Below the pieces are notes generated by a model. It ran no database searches, was not told the origin of the DNA, and worked only from the letters and a program-made list of their open reading frames with translations. DNA of 64,000 nt from Clostridia bacterium (GTDB lineage Bacteria; Bacillota; Clostridia; Oscillospirales; CAG-272), in NCBI GenBank assembly GCA_900768535.1, contig CAAGDE010000076.1:1-64000 (forward strand). The letters run 5' to 3'. A program made the position numbers and the translations under genes. Below, piece by piece: positions 1-7,156 of the stretch (within the stretch, counting starts at the first letter, position 1; each line of letters begins with the position of its first letter).

Positions 1-23
1 TAAAGAAAATGATGTTCGCCCAT

Positions 24-445
24 CGGAGATCCCGCCTGCTGGCGCCCCGCTTGGAGCGGGGTTCGCTGTGCGGCAATGGTTGGTGGGTGCGCGTGATTTT
101 TGGTGGGCGGTGCCGCTTCGCTCAGGATGACACGGAGGGAGACAGGGGCGCGGCACCAAATATGTTTGGTGTAAAATATAGTACAGTCAGCCTGAATGGA
201 TATGTTGTTTTTTCCAGACATGGCATTCTATTTTTCTGACTGATACGGCATTCTACCATTCTAACCGATTCAACATTTTTCATTTCTAACTGATACGGCA
301 TTTTGTTTTCCATCCCACGCCCCTGTCCCCCACGTGTCATCCTGAGCGAAGCGGCACACTGGGTTCAGGGGCGAGCGCGCCAACAAAACAGCGCCGCACA
401 GCGAACCCCGCCTCCCTGGCGGGGCGCCAGCAGGCGGGATCTCCG
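24..445. repeat. Large nested palindromic element, no gene
   Basis: The first 504 bases hold no convincing gene but a long interrupted palindrome. The outer arms 24-50 and 419-445 are perfect 27-base complements. The next blocks, 57-74 and 393-410, are perfect 18-base complements, and a third pair, 110-134 and 333-357, is a perfect 25-base complement followed by another 10-base match (141-150 and 319-328). Each outer arm also folds on itself (CCCCGC/GCGGGG near 46-60). The AT-richer core repeats GATACGGCATT at 242-252 and 292-302. It may be a miniature non-autonomous element or a dispersed intergenic repeat. No transposase or clear target-site duplication is visible. Confidence 0.8.
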
Positions 446-504
446 TTGCTGAGAAGTATTACATGAAGTATAGCACCGCCATCCGTATTCGCTTTGCGGA
501 TCAA

Positions 505-1419
505 TCAAATCTGAAAGGTCTTGATCGCGCGGATGGCGGTTTCCGCGCCGTCGCTGATTACCGCCTCGCCGAGCGCAAAGAAGCCATCCTTGCCGTACAG
601 GCGGACCCTGGTTCCGGCGGGGAGATCGACCTTCAGCTTCCGCTCTGCCACGGCACAGCCGCTGCGGATGAGCTTTTCGTGAAATTCACCGAGGCAGACT
701 GCCGGGAGCTCGGCGAACAGCTGCTCGGTCGGAATCAGCAGTGCCGTCCGCTCCGTTGCAGTCATCTGTTCCAGTTCGTCCAGCGTGTGTGCCTGCGCGA
801 GCGAAAAACCGGCGACCTCGCTGCGGCAGAGTGATGCCATCACGCCGCCGCAGCCGAGCCGCGCGCCGATGTCCGCGCAAAGCGTGCGGATGTAGGTTCC
901 GCCGGAGCAGGTCACGTCCAACAGGAAGTCGGACGGTCTGTCGGTCGGCGCGGCGGTCAGGGCAACAATCTCAATCTCCCGCGCCTGCCGTTCCACGGTT
1001 ATCCCCCGGCGGGCAAGGTCGACCAGCTTCTGTCCGCCCACCTTCAGTGCGGAATACATGGGCGGAATCTGCGGAATCGTCCCCCGGAATTCCGGCAGAA
1101 CGGTACAGAGTGCGTCAAAATCCGGGATGCGGTCGCAGGTCGTGAGAACGGTGCCGGTCGTATCCTCGGTGTCGGTCGTCAGCCCCAGCCGGAGCGTGGC
1201 AAGGTAGCGCTTGCGGTCGCAGCGGAGGTATTCGGAAGCCTTTGCCGCGCGTCCGATGAGCACCACCAGCACGCCGGTCGCCATGGGGTCCAGCGTTCCG
1301 GTGTGCCCGACCTTTTTCGTGCCGTACAGCCGGCGCACCCGGTTGACAATATCGTGCGAGGTCACGCCGGCGTGCTTGTTGACAATCAGAACGCCGTCCG
1401 CCTCATGTGTTTCCGTCAT
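505..1419 (-). CDS. truB: tRNA pseudouridine(55) synthase TruB
   Basis: A 304-residue protein of normal TruB length that isomerises U55 to pseudouridine in the T-loop of tRNAs. The N-terminus carries the family pattern GVLIVNKHAGVTSHDIV, followed by KKVGHTGTLDPMATGVL, in which Asp44 is the expected catalytic aspartate. SGGTYIRTLCADIGARLG is the conserved substrate-pocket segment further on. It is the last gene of a three-gene minus-strand operon after trmB and a nitroreductase; its ATG overlaps the nitroreductase stop by four bases, which suggests translational coupling. In many Firmicutes truB sits near rbfA-ribF, so this placement with trmB is a lineage-specific arrangement. The identification is firm. 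Confidence 0.96.
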   Translation of the reverse strand: MTETHEADGVLIVNKHAGVTSHDIVNRVRRLYGTKKVGHTGTLDPMATGVLVVLIGRAAKASEYLRCDRKRYLATLRLGLTTDTEDTTGTVLTTCDRIPDFDALCTVLPEFRGTIPQIPPMYSALKVGGQKLVDLARRGITVERQAREIEIVALTAAPTDRPSDFLLDVTCSGGTYIRTLCADIGARLGCGGVMASLCRSEVAGFSLAQAHTLDELEQMTATERTALLIPTEQLFAELPAVCLGEFHEKLIRSGCAVAERKLKVDLPAGTRVRLYGKDGFFALGEAVISDGAETAIRAIKTFQI

Positions 1420-1985
1420 AACAGCAGATCCTCCGTGCGGCGTTTTTCCACATAATGAATGCCGTCCTTGCGGTAGTAGGTCACGCTCCCGTCCGGCGCC
1501 GGGTCACACAGACGCACCGTCTCGTCCGGCTTTCCGACGGCAAGCACCAGCTTCGGGACGGCGCAGTCGGGAAGCAGGGCGGAGAGCGCCGGCGCATCAA
1601 AGCTGCCGATGATGCACCCGCCGAGCCCCGCCTCTGTCGCGGCAAGCATCAGAACCTCGGCGGCGATGCCCGCATCGGTGTCAAAGCGGTCCGCATCCGG
1701 GAGAACGCGCCGGTCGGCACAGATGAGGATATAAGCCGCCGGCTCATGCCCCTTCGGCGGAAGCGTGATACCTGTCAGCTTCGCCGCCCAGCGGGTTGCA
1801 CGGAGAACGGCTTCGCATTCCGCCGGGTCGGTAACGGGGCGGAATTTCAGCATCTGCGCATTCCGGCTGGAGGGGGTGTAACGGATGCAGTCAATCAGCC
1901 CGACCAGCTCCTCGCGCGTGGGGCGGACCGAACGGTCAAACGAGCGGTAGCTGCGCGTTTTCTCCAGGAGCTCCTTGAGCTTCAT
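1416..1985 (-). CDS. Nitroreductase-family flavoprotein
   Basis: A 189-residue nitroreductase-fold protein. The N-terminal SYRSFDRSVRPTREEL segment matches the FMN-contacting start of this family (R-S-x-R-x-F pattern), PSSRNAQMLKF is the usual P-S-x-x-N-x-Q block, and GGCIIGSFD near residue 125 corresponds to the second FMN-phosphate region. Such enzymes are FMN-dependent NAD(P)H oxidoreductases whose physiological substrates are usually unknown. It overlaps truB downstream and trmB upstream by four bases each, so the three are almost certainly one transcript. The link to tRNA modification is unexplained and may be only positional. The substrate cannot be told from sequence. Confidence 0.85.
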   Translation of the reverse strand: MKLKELLEKTRSYRSFDRSVRPTREELVGLIDCIRYTPSSRNAQMLKFRPVTDPAECEAVLRATRWAAKLTGITLPPKGHEPAAYILICADRRVLPDADRFDTDAGIAAEVLMLAATEAGLGGCIIGSFDAPALSALLPDCAVPKLVLAVGKPDETVRLCDPAPDGSVTYYRKDGIHYVEKRRTEDLLL

Positions 1986-2644
1986 TCCGCCACCTCCGGA
2001 AACCGTACCCAGGCGGAACAGATGGACTGTCCCTTTTCGGAAAAATTGCGTTCGTACTCGGTCATGATGTTTTCCGCGGCTTTTTCCGACCGGTGCAGAT
2101 CGCGCGTCAGAAATTCCGTCTTCAGCCCGAAGAGTGCGAACTGCTCCAGACTGTAGTCAAACAGCCCCTCGTTGTCGGTCTTGAAGCAGAGCAGACCGCC
2201 CGGCACCAGGACGCGGCGGTAGATTGCCAGAAAATCGGGATGCGTCAGCCGCCTGCGCGCGTGACCTGCTTTCGGCCATGGGTCACTGAAATTCAGGTAG
2301 AGCGTGTCCGCGCAGTGCGGGGGAAACCAGTCCGCCAGATTTTTTGCGTCACCGATCAGAAACCGCAGATTGTCGGGGCGCGTCTCCTTTGCCGCCATCG
2401 CCTTTTCCAGTGCAAGGCAGGCAACATCGGAGACGCGTTCCATGGCAATCCAGTTGCAGTCCGGATGTGCCGCCGCCATGCCGACGGCAAAATCGCCCTT
2501 GCCGCACCCGATTTCCACATGGAGCGGGCGGGGAAGGGGGAAGCAGGTCTGCGGGTCGGGGGCAGGGAGAGAGGGCTGTTCGATCAGAAGCTCGCGGCAG
2601 GCGGCAATGCGCTCGGCGCCGTGTTTTTTCTTTCTCATTCTCAT
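1982..2644 (-). CDS. trmB: tRNA (guanine-N7-)-methyltransferase TrmB
   Basis: A 220-residue class I methyltransferase making m7G46 in the tRNA variable loop with S-adenosylmethionine. Motif I is HVEIGCGKGDFAVGMAAAHP. The family-specific block NFSDPWPKAGHARRRLTHP lies in the middle and includes the residues expected at the catalytic and tRNA-binding site; FKTDNEGLFDYSL follows, as in other TrmB proteins. The lysine/arginine-rich start (MRMRKKKHGAERI) is typical. It heads the minus-strand operon trmB-nitroreductase-truB, with a TTGCAT-N17-TATACT promoter just upstream. The first ATG is used here; an in-frame ATG two codons later is an alternative. Confidence 0.95.
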   Translation of the reverse strand: MRMRKKKHGAERIAACRELLIEQPSLPAPDPQTCFPLPRPLHVEIGCGKGDFAVGMAAAHPDCNWIAMERVSDVACLALEKAMAAKETRPDNLRFLIGDAKNLADWFPPHCADTLYLNFSDPWPKAGHARRRLTHPDFLAIYRRVLVPGGLLCFKTDNEGLFDYSLEQFALFGLKTEFLTRDLHRSEKAAENIMTEYERNFSEKGQSICSAWVRFPEVAE

Positions 2645-2677
2645 AAAAGGTCTGTCCTTTCGGTTTTGTACCCTAAC

Positions 2678-2706
2678 AGTATATCAAAAAAAGGCGCAAA
2701 ATGCAA
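2678..2706 (-). promoter_or_regulatory. Promoter of trmB operon
   Basis: Read on the minus strand, TTGCAT (2706-2701) and TATACT (2683-2678) are separated by 17 bases, about 35 bases upstream of the trmB start. It is divergent from the methionine operon promoter. Confidence 0.7.
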
Positions 2707-2755
2707 TAGATTTTACAAAAATGAATTTTTCTTTTTGAAAAATTGCAAAAAGGGG

Positions 2756-2784
2756 TTGACAAAAGCCCGCTTTTGGTGTATACT
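2756..2784 (+). promoter_or_regulatory. Promoter of the methionine transporter operon
   Basis: TTGACA at 2756-2761, 17-base spacer, TATACT at 2779-2784. This near-perfect sigma-A promoter would start transcription around 2791, ahead of the leader peptide gene at 2831. Confidence 0.85.
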
Positions 2785-2830
2785 TTTAGCAACGATACGG
2801 ATTCCCGGCGGCGGGAGAAAGGAGATTCCC

Positions 2831-2914
2831 ATGAAAAAGCTGATGTGCGCCATGTGCATGATGTGCGGAATGATGATGCGTTCCTGTGGGAAACCTTTCT
2901 GTATCATGGCTTGA
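2831..2914 (+). CDS. Met/Cys-rich leader peptide, 27 residues
   Basis: A small ORF with a strong ribosome binding site (GAAAGGAG, six bases before the ATG) directly behind the operon promoter. Of 27 residues, nine are methionine (positions 1, 5, 8, 10, 11, 14, 15, 16, 26) and five are cysteine (6, 9, 12, 19, 24). The core reads MCAMCMMCGMMM. A terminator-like hairpin with a U-rich tail follows at 2954-2991, and the methionine transporter genes follow that. This is the layout of an amino-acid attenuator, in which ribosome stalling at scarce charged tRNA-Met (or tRNA-Cys) controls readthrough. The sequence shows the parts; the attenuation mechanism is inferred. I could not identify a convincing antiterminator by eye. 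Confidence 0.75.
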   Translation: MKKLMCAMCMMCGMMMRSCGKPFCIMA

Positions 2915-2953
2915 AACCGGCTGCGTAAATGCTCAAAAGCGGTGAAAATCCTG

Positions 2954-2991
2954 TGTGCGGAGGGGCGACCCGACCGTGCATTTTTGTTTTT
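2954..2991 (+). terminator. Attenuator-like terminator before metQ
   Basis: TGTGCGG (2954-2960) pairs with CCGTGCA (2974-2980), including two G-U pairs. An inner GGG/CCC extends the stem, and TTTTTGTTTTT (2981-2991) follows. The same heptamer TGTGCGG also occurs inside the leader ORF at 2862-2868, so the 3' arm has two possible partners. It lies 40 bases after the leader stop codon and 134 bases before metQ, so it probably acts as a conditional terminator. Confidence 0.7.
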
Positions 2992-3012
2992 CATTGCGAA
3001 AGGAGAGAATTT

Positions 3013-3054
3013 ATGCGGCTGTTTTTCTATTCCAGGGGCGGTTTCCGAATGTGA
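3013..3054 (+). CDS. Possible 13-residue second leader peptide
   Basis: MRLFFYSRGGFRM, preceded by a good ribosome binding site (AAAGGAGAG, about six bases upstream). It lies after the attenuator-like terminator and before metQ. It could be a second upstream peptide or chance; only the ribosome binding site and position support it. Confidence 0.35.
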   Translation: MRLFFYSRGGFRM

Positions 3055-3124
3055 AGACCGACGGCTTTTCAGATCCGATACCGAATATCCACCCACCATC
3101 AATCATAAAAAGGAGAATCAAACC

Positions 3125-4003
3125 ATGAAAAAGTTCATTTCCGCACTGCTTGCCCTCACTGCCGTTCTGCTTGCAGTATTTTCCTTCGCTTCCTGCAAAT
3201 CCGAGAAGGTCAATATCAAAAACAAAGAGGAGCTGATCCAATACCTGAAGGATCACCCGAATTCCAAAATCGCCGTTCCCAATGACCTGACCAACGAAGC
3301 CCGCGCGCTTCTTTTGCTGGAAGCCAACGGCATTATCAGGCTGAAGGAGGGTGCCGGCATTGCCGCGACCAAGGCGGACATCGCCGAAAACCCCTACAAA
3401 ATCGAGATCGTCGAGCTGGAGGCGGCACAGCTTCCGCTGAAGCTGAAGGATGTGGCGTTCGCCGTCATCAACTCCAACTACGCCATTCCCGCCGGACTCA
3501 ACCCGGTGAGTGACGCCGTTGTGGTGGAGGGCTCCTATTCCGCCTACGGAAATATTCTGGCGGTCAAGGAAGACAACAAATCCACCGATAAGACCAAGGC
3601 ACTGGTTGCCGCACTGAACAGCCGGGCGGTTGCCGACTTCATAGCAGGCGAGTATCAGGGCGCGGTCATCAGCGTGGTGGAAAATCCCGGCGACGGCTAC
3701 GATTCCACGGTCGACTATGACGCGCTGAAGGGGCAGACCATCAAGGTGGCTGCATCTCCCACACCGCACGCCGAGATTCTGGAAAAGGCAAAGGAGCTTC
3801 TTGCGGCAAAGGGAATCACCCTGCAGATCACCAGCTTCCCGGATTATGTCATTCCGAACACGGCGGTTGAGAGCGGCGAATATGACGCAAACTACTTCCA
3901 GCACGCGCCGTACCTGGACAATTTCAACACCGAAAAGGGCACGCACATCGTGTCGGTCGGAGCAATCCACGTGGAGCCGATGGGACTGTACTGCGGGAAA
4001 TAA
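3125..4003 (+). CDS. metQ: Circularly permuted MetQ-type methionine-binding lipoprotein
   Basis: A 292-residue substrate-binding lipoprotein of the MetQ/NlpA family, 24 residues of signal peptide ending in the lipobox FASC (Cys24). The order of the fold is rearranged. The segment that normally follows the first hinge (IAVPNDLTNEARALLLL, then NPYKIEIVELEAAQLPLKL, FAVINSNYA) comes directly after the signal peptide, at residues 29-190. The segment normally at the mature N-terminus (IKVAASPTPHAEILE, FPDYVIPNTA, DANYFQHAPYLDNF, HVEPMGLYC) comes last, at 205-292, joined by a linker at about 190-204. Both halves appear complete, so the protein is a circular permutation rather than a truncation. The start is set by AAAAAGGAG before 3125. 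It is followed by metN and metI. Confidence 0.9.
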   Translation: MKKFISALLALTAVLLAVFSFASCKSEKVNIKNKEELIQYLKDHPNSKIAVPNDLTNEARALLLLEANGIIRLKEGAGIAATKADIAENPYKIEIVELEAAQLPLKLKDVAFAVINSNYAIPAGLNPVSDAVVVEGSYSAYGNILAVKEDNKSTDKTKALVAALNSRAVADFIAGEYQGAVISVVENPGDGYDSTVDYDALKGQTIKVAASPTPHAEILEKAKELLAAKGITLQITSFPDYVIPNTAVESGEYDANYFQHAPYLDNFNTEKGTHIVSVGAIHVEPMGLYCGK

Positions 4004-4028
4004 CGAAGGAAGACGGGAGTCCTGTGAC

Positions 4029-5027
4029 ATGATCGAGATACGCGGTTTATCCAAAACCTTTTCTGCCGCGGGCGGAACGGTTGATGCACTGAAAAACATC
4101 AATCTGACCGTCCCGGACGGGGATATTTACGGCATCATCGGAATGAGCGGCGCGGGGAAAAGCACGCTGGTGCGCTGTATCAATCTGTTGGAGCGCCCGA
4201 CCGAGGGCAGTGTGACCGTCAACGGAATGCGGATGGAGACGATGACCTCGCGCGAGCTGCGGGACGCCCGGCGGAAGATCACCATGATCTTTCAGGGCTT
4301 CAATCTCCTGATGCAGCGCAACTGCCTGGACAATATCTGCTTTCCTTTGGAGCTTGCCGGCAGGAAGAAGGCGGACGCCCGGAAGCGCGCCGGGGAGCTT
4401 TTGGAGCTGGTCGGACTGCCGGACAAAGCCAGGGCATATCCGGCACAGCTTTCCGGCGGTCAGCAGCAGCGCATTGCCATCGCGCGGGCGCTGGCGACCG
4501 AGCCGGAGGTCCTGCTCTGCGATGAGGCAACCTCGGCGCTGGATCCCAATACCACACACGCCATCCTGCAGCTGATCCGCGAGATCAACCGCAAGCTGCG
4601 CATCACGGTGATCGTGATTACCCATCAGATGAGCGTGGTGGAGGAGATCTGTGATCATGTTGCGATCCTGGACAACGGAACGGTTGTGGAGGAGGGGACG
4701 GTCGGCGCGGTCTTTTCCGCCCCGAAATCCGCCGCCGCAAAACGGCTGGTCTTCCCGAACGGTGCAGACGATGCGGTCTGCGACCCCGCAAAGGAACGCC
4801 GCATCCGCCTGGTTTTCAACGGTGCCGATACGACCGGAGCGCCGCTGATCGCAACCATGGCGGTGAAGACCGGCGTGCTTGCAAGCATCATTGCCGCGTC
4901 CACCCGGAGCCTGGACGGTCAGATTTACGGGACCATGCTCCTGGGTGTTCCCGCCGGCGAGACTGCGCGCGCACTGGAGTTTCTGCGCGGGTATGCCGAT
5001 ATTTATGCCGAGGAGGTGACGGGATGA
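4029..5027 (+). CDS. metN: Methionine ABC transporter ATPase MetN
   Basis: A 332-residue ATPase energising methionine import with MetI and MetQ. Walker A is GMSGAGKST (residues 38-46), the signature is LSGGQQQRIAIARAL, Walker B with the catalytic glutamate is LLCDEATSALD, and the H-loop is VIVITHQM. The C-terminal 85 residues (RLVFNGADTTGAPLIA to the end) match the NIL domain, which in MetN binds methionine and feeds back on transport. The ATG at 4029 follows GGAAGACGGGAG; a longer open frame upstream only reads through metQ out of frame. The stop overlaps the metI start by four bases. Confidence 0.95.
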   Translation: MIEIRGLSKTFSAAGGTVDALKNINLTVPDGDIYGIIGMSGAGKSTLVRCINLLERPTEGSVTVNGMRMETMTSRELRDARRKITMIFQGFNLLMQRNCLDNICFPLELAGRKKADARKRAGELLELVGLPDKARAYPAQLSGGQQQRIAIARALATEPEVLLCDEATSALDPNTTHAILQLIREINRKLRITVIVITHQMSVVEEICDHVAILDNGTVVEEGTVGAVFSAPKSAAAKRLVFPNGADDAVCDPAKERRIRLVFNGADTTGAPLIATMAVKTGVLASIIAASTRSLDGQIYGTMLLGVPAGETARALEFLRGYADIYAEEVTG

Positions 5028-5728
5028 CTGACGGTCTGTTTTCCGAGCGGTCGGTTGCCCAGGCGCTGGAGATTCTCAAAAACGAGATTCCGTTTGCCAT
5101 TTGGGAAACCTTTTATGTCACGGTGCTGTCGACGTTTTTTGCGGTGCTCATCGGACTGCCGCTGGGTGTTCTGCTGGTGGCGGGGGAGAAGGACGGCGTT
5201 CTGCCGCTTCCGCGCTGGCTGATGACGGTGCTGAACGTGCTGGTCAACCTGCTCCGTTCGATTCCGTTTCTGATTCTGATGATCATGGTGATCCCGCTTT
5301 CCCGCCTGATTGTGGGAACCAGCATCGGCACGGTGGCAACCGTTGTTCCGCTTGTGGTGGCGGCGTTTCCGTTCGTTGCGCGGTTGGTGGAGACCTCTCT
5401 GCGCGAGCTGAACCCGAACATCATCGAGGCGGCGCAGAGCATGGGCGCGTCCCCGATGCAGATCATCATCAAGGTCATGATCCCGGAGAGCGTACCGTCC
5501 CTGCTGTCCAATCTGACCACGGCGCTGACAACCGTTCTCGGCTATTCCGCCATGAGCGGTGCCATCGGCGGCGGCGGGCTTGGAAAGATCGCCATCGATT
5601 ACGGCTACTACCGCTTCCGCTATCTGGTGATGCTGATTGCGGTGGTGTTTCTGATCCTTCTCGTGCAGATCTTTCAGACGCTCGGCACCCGGCTTGCACA
5701 CAAATGTGACAAGCGGCTCAAAAAGTGA
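5024..5728 (+). CDS. metI: Methionine ABC transporter permease MetI
   Basis: A 234-residue inner-membrane permease of the MetI family with five or so predicted membrane segments. The coupling loop typical of binding-protein-dependent permeases is present as AAQSMGASPMQIIIKVMIPESVP, shown here as the pattern ending in I-P-E-S-V-P, and the following GYSAMSGAIGGGGLG is strongly MetI-like. It is the last gene of the metQNI operon, overlaps metN by four bases and is followed at once by a terminator. Gene order Q-N-I differs from the more common N-I-Q order. Confidence 0.94.
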   Translation: MTDGLFSERSVAQALEILKNEIPFAIWETFYVTVLSTFFAVLIGLPLGVLLVAGEKDGVLPLPRWLMTVLNVLVNLLRSIPFLILMIMVIPLSRLIVGTSIGTVATVVPLVVAAFPFVARLVETSLRELNPNIIEAAQSMGASPMQIIIKVMIPESVPSLLSNLTTALTTVLGYSAMSGAIGGGGLGKIAIDYGYYRFRYLVMLIAVVFLILLVQIFQTLGTRLAHKCDKRLKK

Positions 5729-5734
5729 ATTCAG

Positions 5735-5770
5735 GCATCCGCGGTTTAACATTCGCGGATGCTTTCTTTA
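5735..5770 (+). terminator. Terminator of the met operon
   Basis: GCATCCGCG (5735-5743) and CGCGGATGC (5754-5762) form a perfect nine-base-pair stem with a ten-base loop, followed by TTTCTTTA. Confidence 0.85.
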
Positions 5771-5788
5771 TCAATCTCTGCAAAATGC

Positions 5789-5817
5789 TTGCATTCTTAC
5801 CGTAAATATGATATGAT
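5789..5817 (+). promoter_or_regulatory. Promoter of the sugar isomerase gene
   Basis: TTGCAT at 5789-5794, 17-base spacer, TATGAT at 5812-5817, 35 bases before the ATG at 5853. Confidence 0.65.
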
Positions 5818-5852
5818 AAACTGGAATCTGACCGGATAGAGGAGATTGCAAA

Positions 5853-6755
5853 ATGAAAATCGGATTGACAAGCTACAGTCTGCATTCGGATATCAAAAAC
5901 GGCAGGAAGACGATTCTGGATGCCATGCGGTTTGCATCAGAGAACGGCGCGGAGCACATGGAGATTGTTCCGCTCTGCTTTTCGCTTTATGACGATGCGA
6001 CCGGGACCTTCAACGATGCGCTGATGGAAGAAATCCGCGCGCTTTCGGCGGAGCTGGCGCTTCCGCTGTCGAACTATGCCGTTTCCGCCGACCTCATGAG
6101 CGAGGATCAGGACGTGCGGCGGGCGGAAGTGGAGCGTGTGAAGCGGAATGTGGATGTTGCCTGCCGGCTCGGAATCCCGACCATGCGGCACGATCTGGCA
6201 TCGTCCGGCAGTCCTTCCGGCGAGAACAGTGCGCGGGCGTTTGAGCATTTTCTGCCGTTCGCGGTGGAGTCGGCACGGGAGATTGCGGACTATGCCGGCG
6301 AGCGCGGTGTGACGACGCTGCTGGAAAATCACGGTCGGTTTGTCAACGGCTCCGACCGGGTTCTGCGCGTGATTGATGCGGTGGACCGTCCGAACTACGG
6401 GCTTCTGCTGGACACGGGCAATTTCCGGTGTGTGGATGAGGATCCGCTGGTGGCGGTCAAGGCCTGTGCTTCGCAGGCAAAAATGGTGCATCTGAAGGAC
6501 TTCTATGTGCGCAAAAACGATCAGCTGCGCGGCGTGGAGAAGTTCGGCTCCTGGTTCTCCAGTGCGTCCGGCGAATACAGGCTGCGCGGTTCGATTCTCG
6601 CGCAGGGCGATCTTGACGTTTGGAATTCCCTCCGTATGATCCGCGATGCCGGCTACGACGGCTATGTTTCCATTGAGTTCGAGGGCATGGAGAACTGCGA
6701 GTGCGGCTGCATTGCCGGTATGAACGCCGCCCGCTGGATTTTGGAAAATTTGTGA
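5853..6755 (+). CDS. Sugar phosphate isomerase/epimerase-family TIM barrel protein
   Basis: A 300-residue protein of the xylose isomerase-like TIM barrel superfamily (AP endonuclease 2 fold), which includes IolE, IolI, hydroxypyruvate isomerase and many sugar epimerases. Supporting segments are the start KIGLTSYSLHSDIKNG, TLLENHGRF (the conserved metal-ligand E-N-H), LLLDTGNFRC, KMVHLKDF with the H-x-K-D metal pair, and GYVSIEFEGME near the end. Such enzymes bind a divalent metal and act on keto or hydroxy sugars; the substrate cannot be inferred here. It has its own promoter and a clear ribosome binding site (AGAGGAGA), and stands alone before a repeat region. Confidence 0.8.
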   Translation: MKIGLTSYSLHSDIKNGRKTILDAMRFASENGAEHMEIVPLCFSLYDDATGTFNDALMEEIRALSAELALPLSNYAVSADLMSEDQDVRRAEVERVKRNVDVACRLGIPTMRHDLASSGSPSGENSARAFEHFLPFAVESAREIADYAGERGVTTLLENHGRFVNGSDRVLRVIDAVDRPNYGLLLDTGNFRCVDEDPLVAVKACASQAKMVHLKDFYVRKNDQLRGVEKFGSWFSSASGEYRLRGSILAQGDLDVWNSLRMIRDAGYDGYVSIEFEGMENCECGCIAGMNAARWILENL

Positions 6756-6760
6756 GGGGG

Positions 6761-7020
6761 AGACCTTGGGGCGCTGCCCCAAACCCCGCTTAGAACCGGA
6801 GGAGAAGACCTTGGGGCACCGCCCCAAACCCCGCTTAGAACCTTCTTTCGGAGAAGGTTCTAAGAACTCCAAGAACTTCACCGCAAAGGGCACCCGGAAG
6901 GTGGTACGTAAGTGATACGTACTGTGTTCCGGGTGCCCTTTGCGGTGAAGCTTGGGAGATTTTAGGACTTTTTCCGAAAGAAGGTTCTGAGCGGGGTTTG
7001 GGCGGCGCTCCAAGGTCTTC
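6761..7020. repeat. Nested palindromic repeat element
   Basis: No gene lies here; the stretch is a layered palindrome. A first partial arm at 6761-6797 is repeated, almost unchanged, at about 6807-6842. The second copy is the left arm (about 6805-6855) of an inverted pair whose right arm is at about 6968-7020, ending in CCAAGGTCTTC. Inside are perfect 24-base complementary arms at 6876-6899 and 6927-6950, and at the centre GTACGTA-AGTGA-TACGTAC (6904-6922). Three nested stems centred on one point suggest a miniature mobile element or a structured intergenic repeat rather than a simple terminator. It follows the stop of the isomerase gene and could also end its transcript. Confidence 0.8.
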
Positions 7021-7070
7021 CCTCAATTTTCAAAAGCGGTTTTACATCTGTAAAAAATCTGCTTTTGCCC

Positions 7071-7099
7071 TTTACAGAATCTATAAAATATGTTATAAT
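7071..7099 (+). promoter_or_regulatory. Promoter of the rsuA-like gene and tex
   Basis: TTTACA at 7071-7076, 17-base spacer, TATAAT at 7094-7099. The predicted transcript starts near 7106 and therefore contains the hairpin repeat at 7157-7222. Confidence 0.8.
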
Positions 7100-7156
7100 A
7101 GAAAGGTACCACCAATCAAATTCTATCCCACCCCGGATTGAAAGTTTTTGAAGATT

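Noticed and set aside
9..340. Short ORFs of 72-76 codons on both strands in the first palindrome
   Set aside because: They run through palindrome arms, have no ribosome binding site and resemble no protein.
2942..3124. N-terminal extension of metQ from an upstream in-frame start
   Set aside because: The extension crosses the terminator hairpin, has no ribosome binding site and would bury the lipoprotein signal peptide that begins at 3125.
2785..3124. SAM riboswitch or T-box upstream of metQ
   Set aside because: I could not find the conserved S-box core or the T-box AGGGUGGNACCGCG-type motif; the leader peptide plus terminator explains the region better.
3801..4028. N-terminal extension of metN into metQ
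   Set aside because: It reads metQ out of frame; the ATG at 4029 matches the family start.
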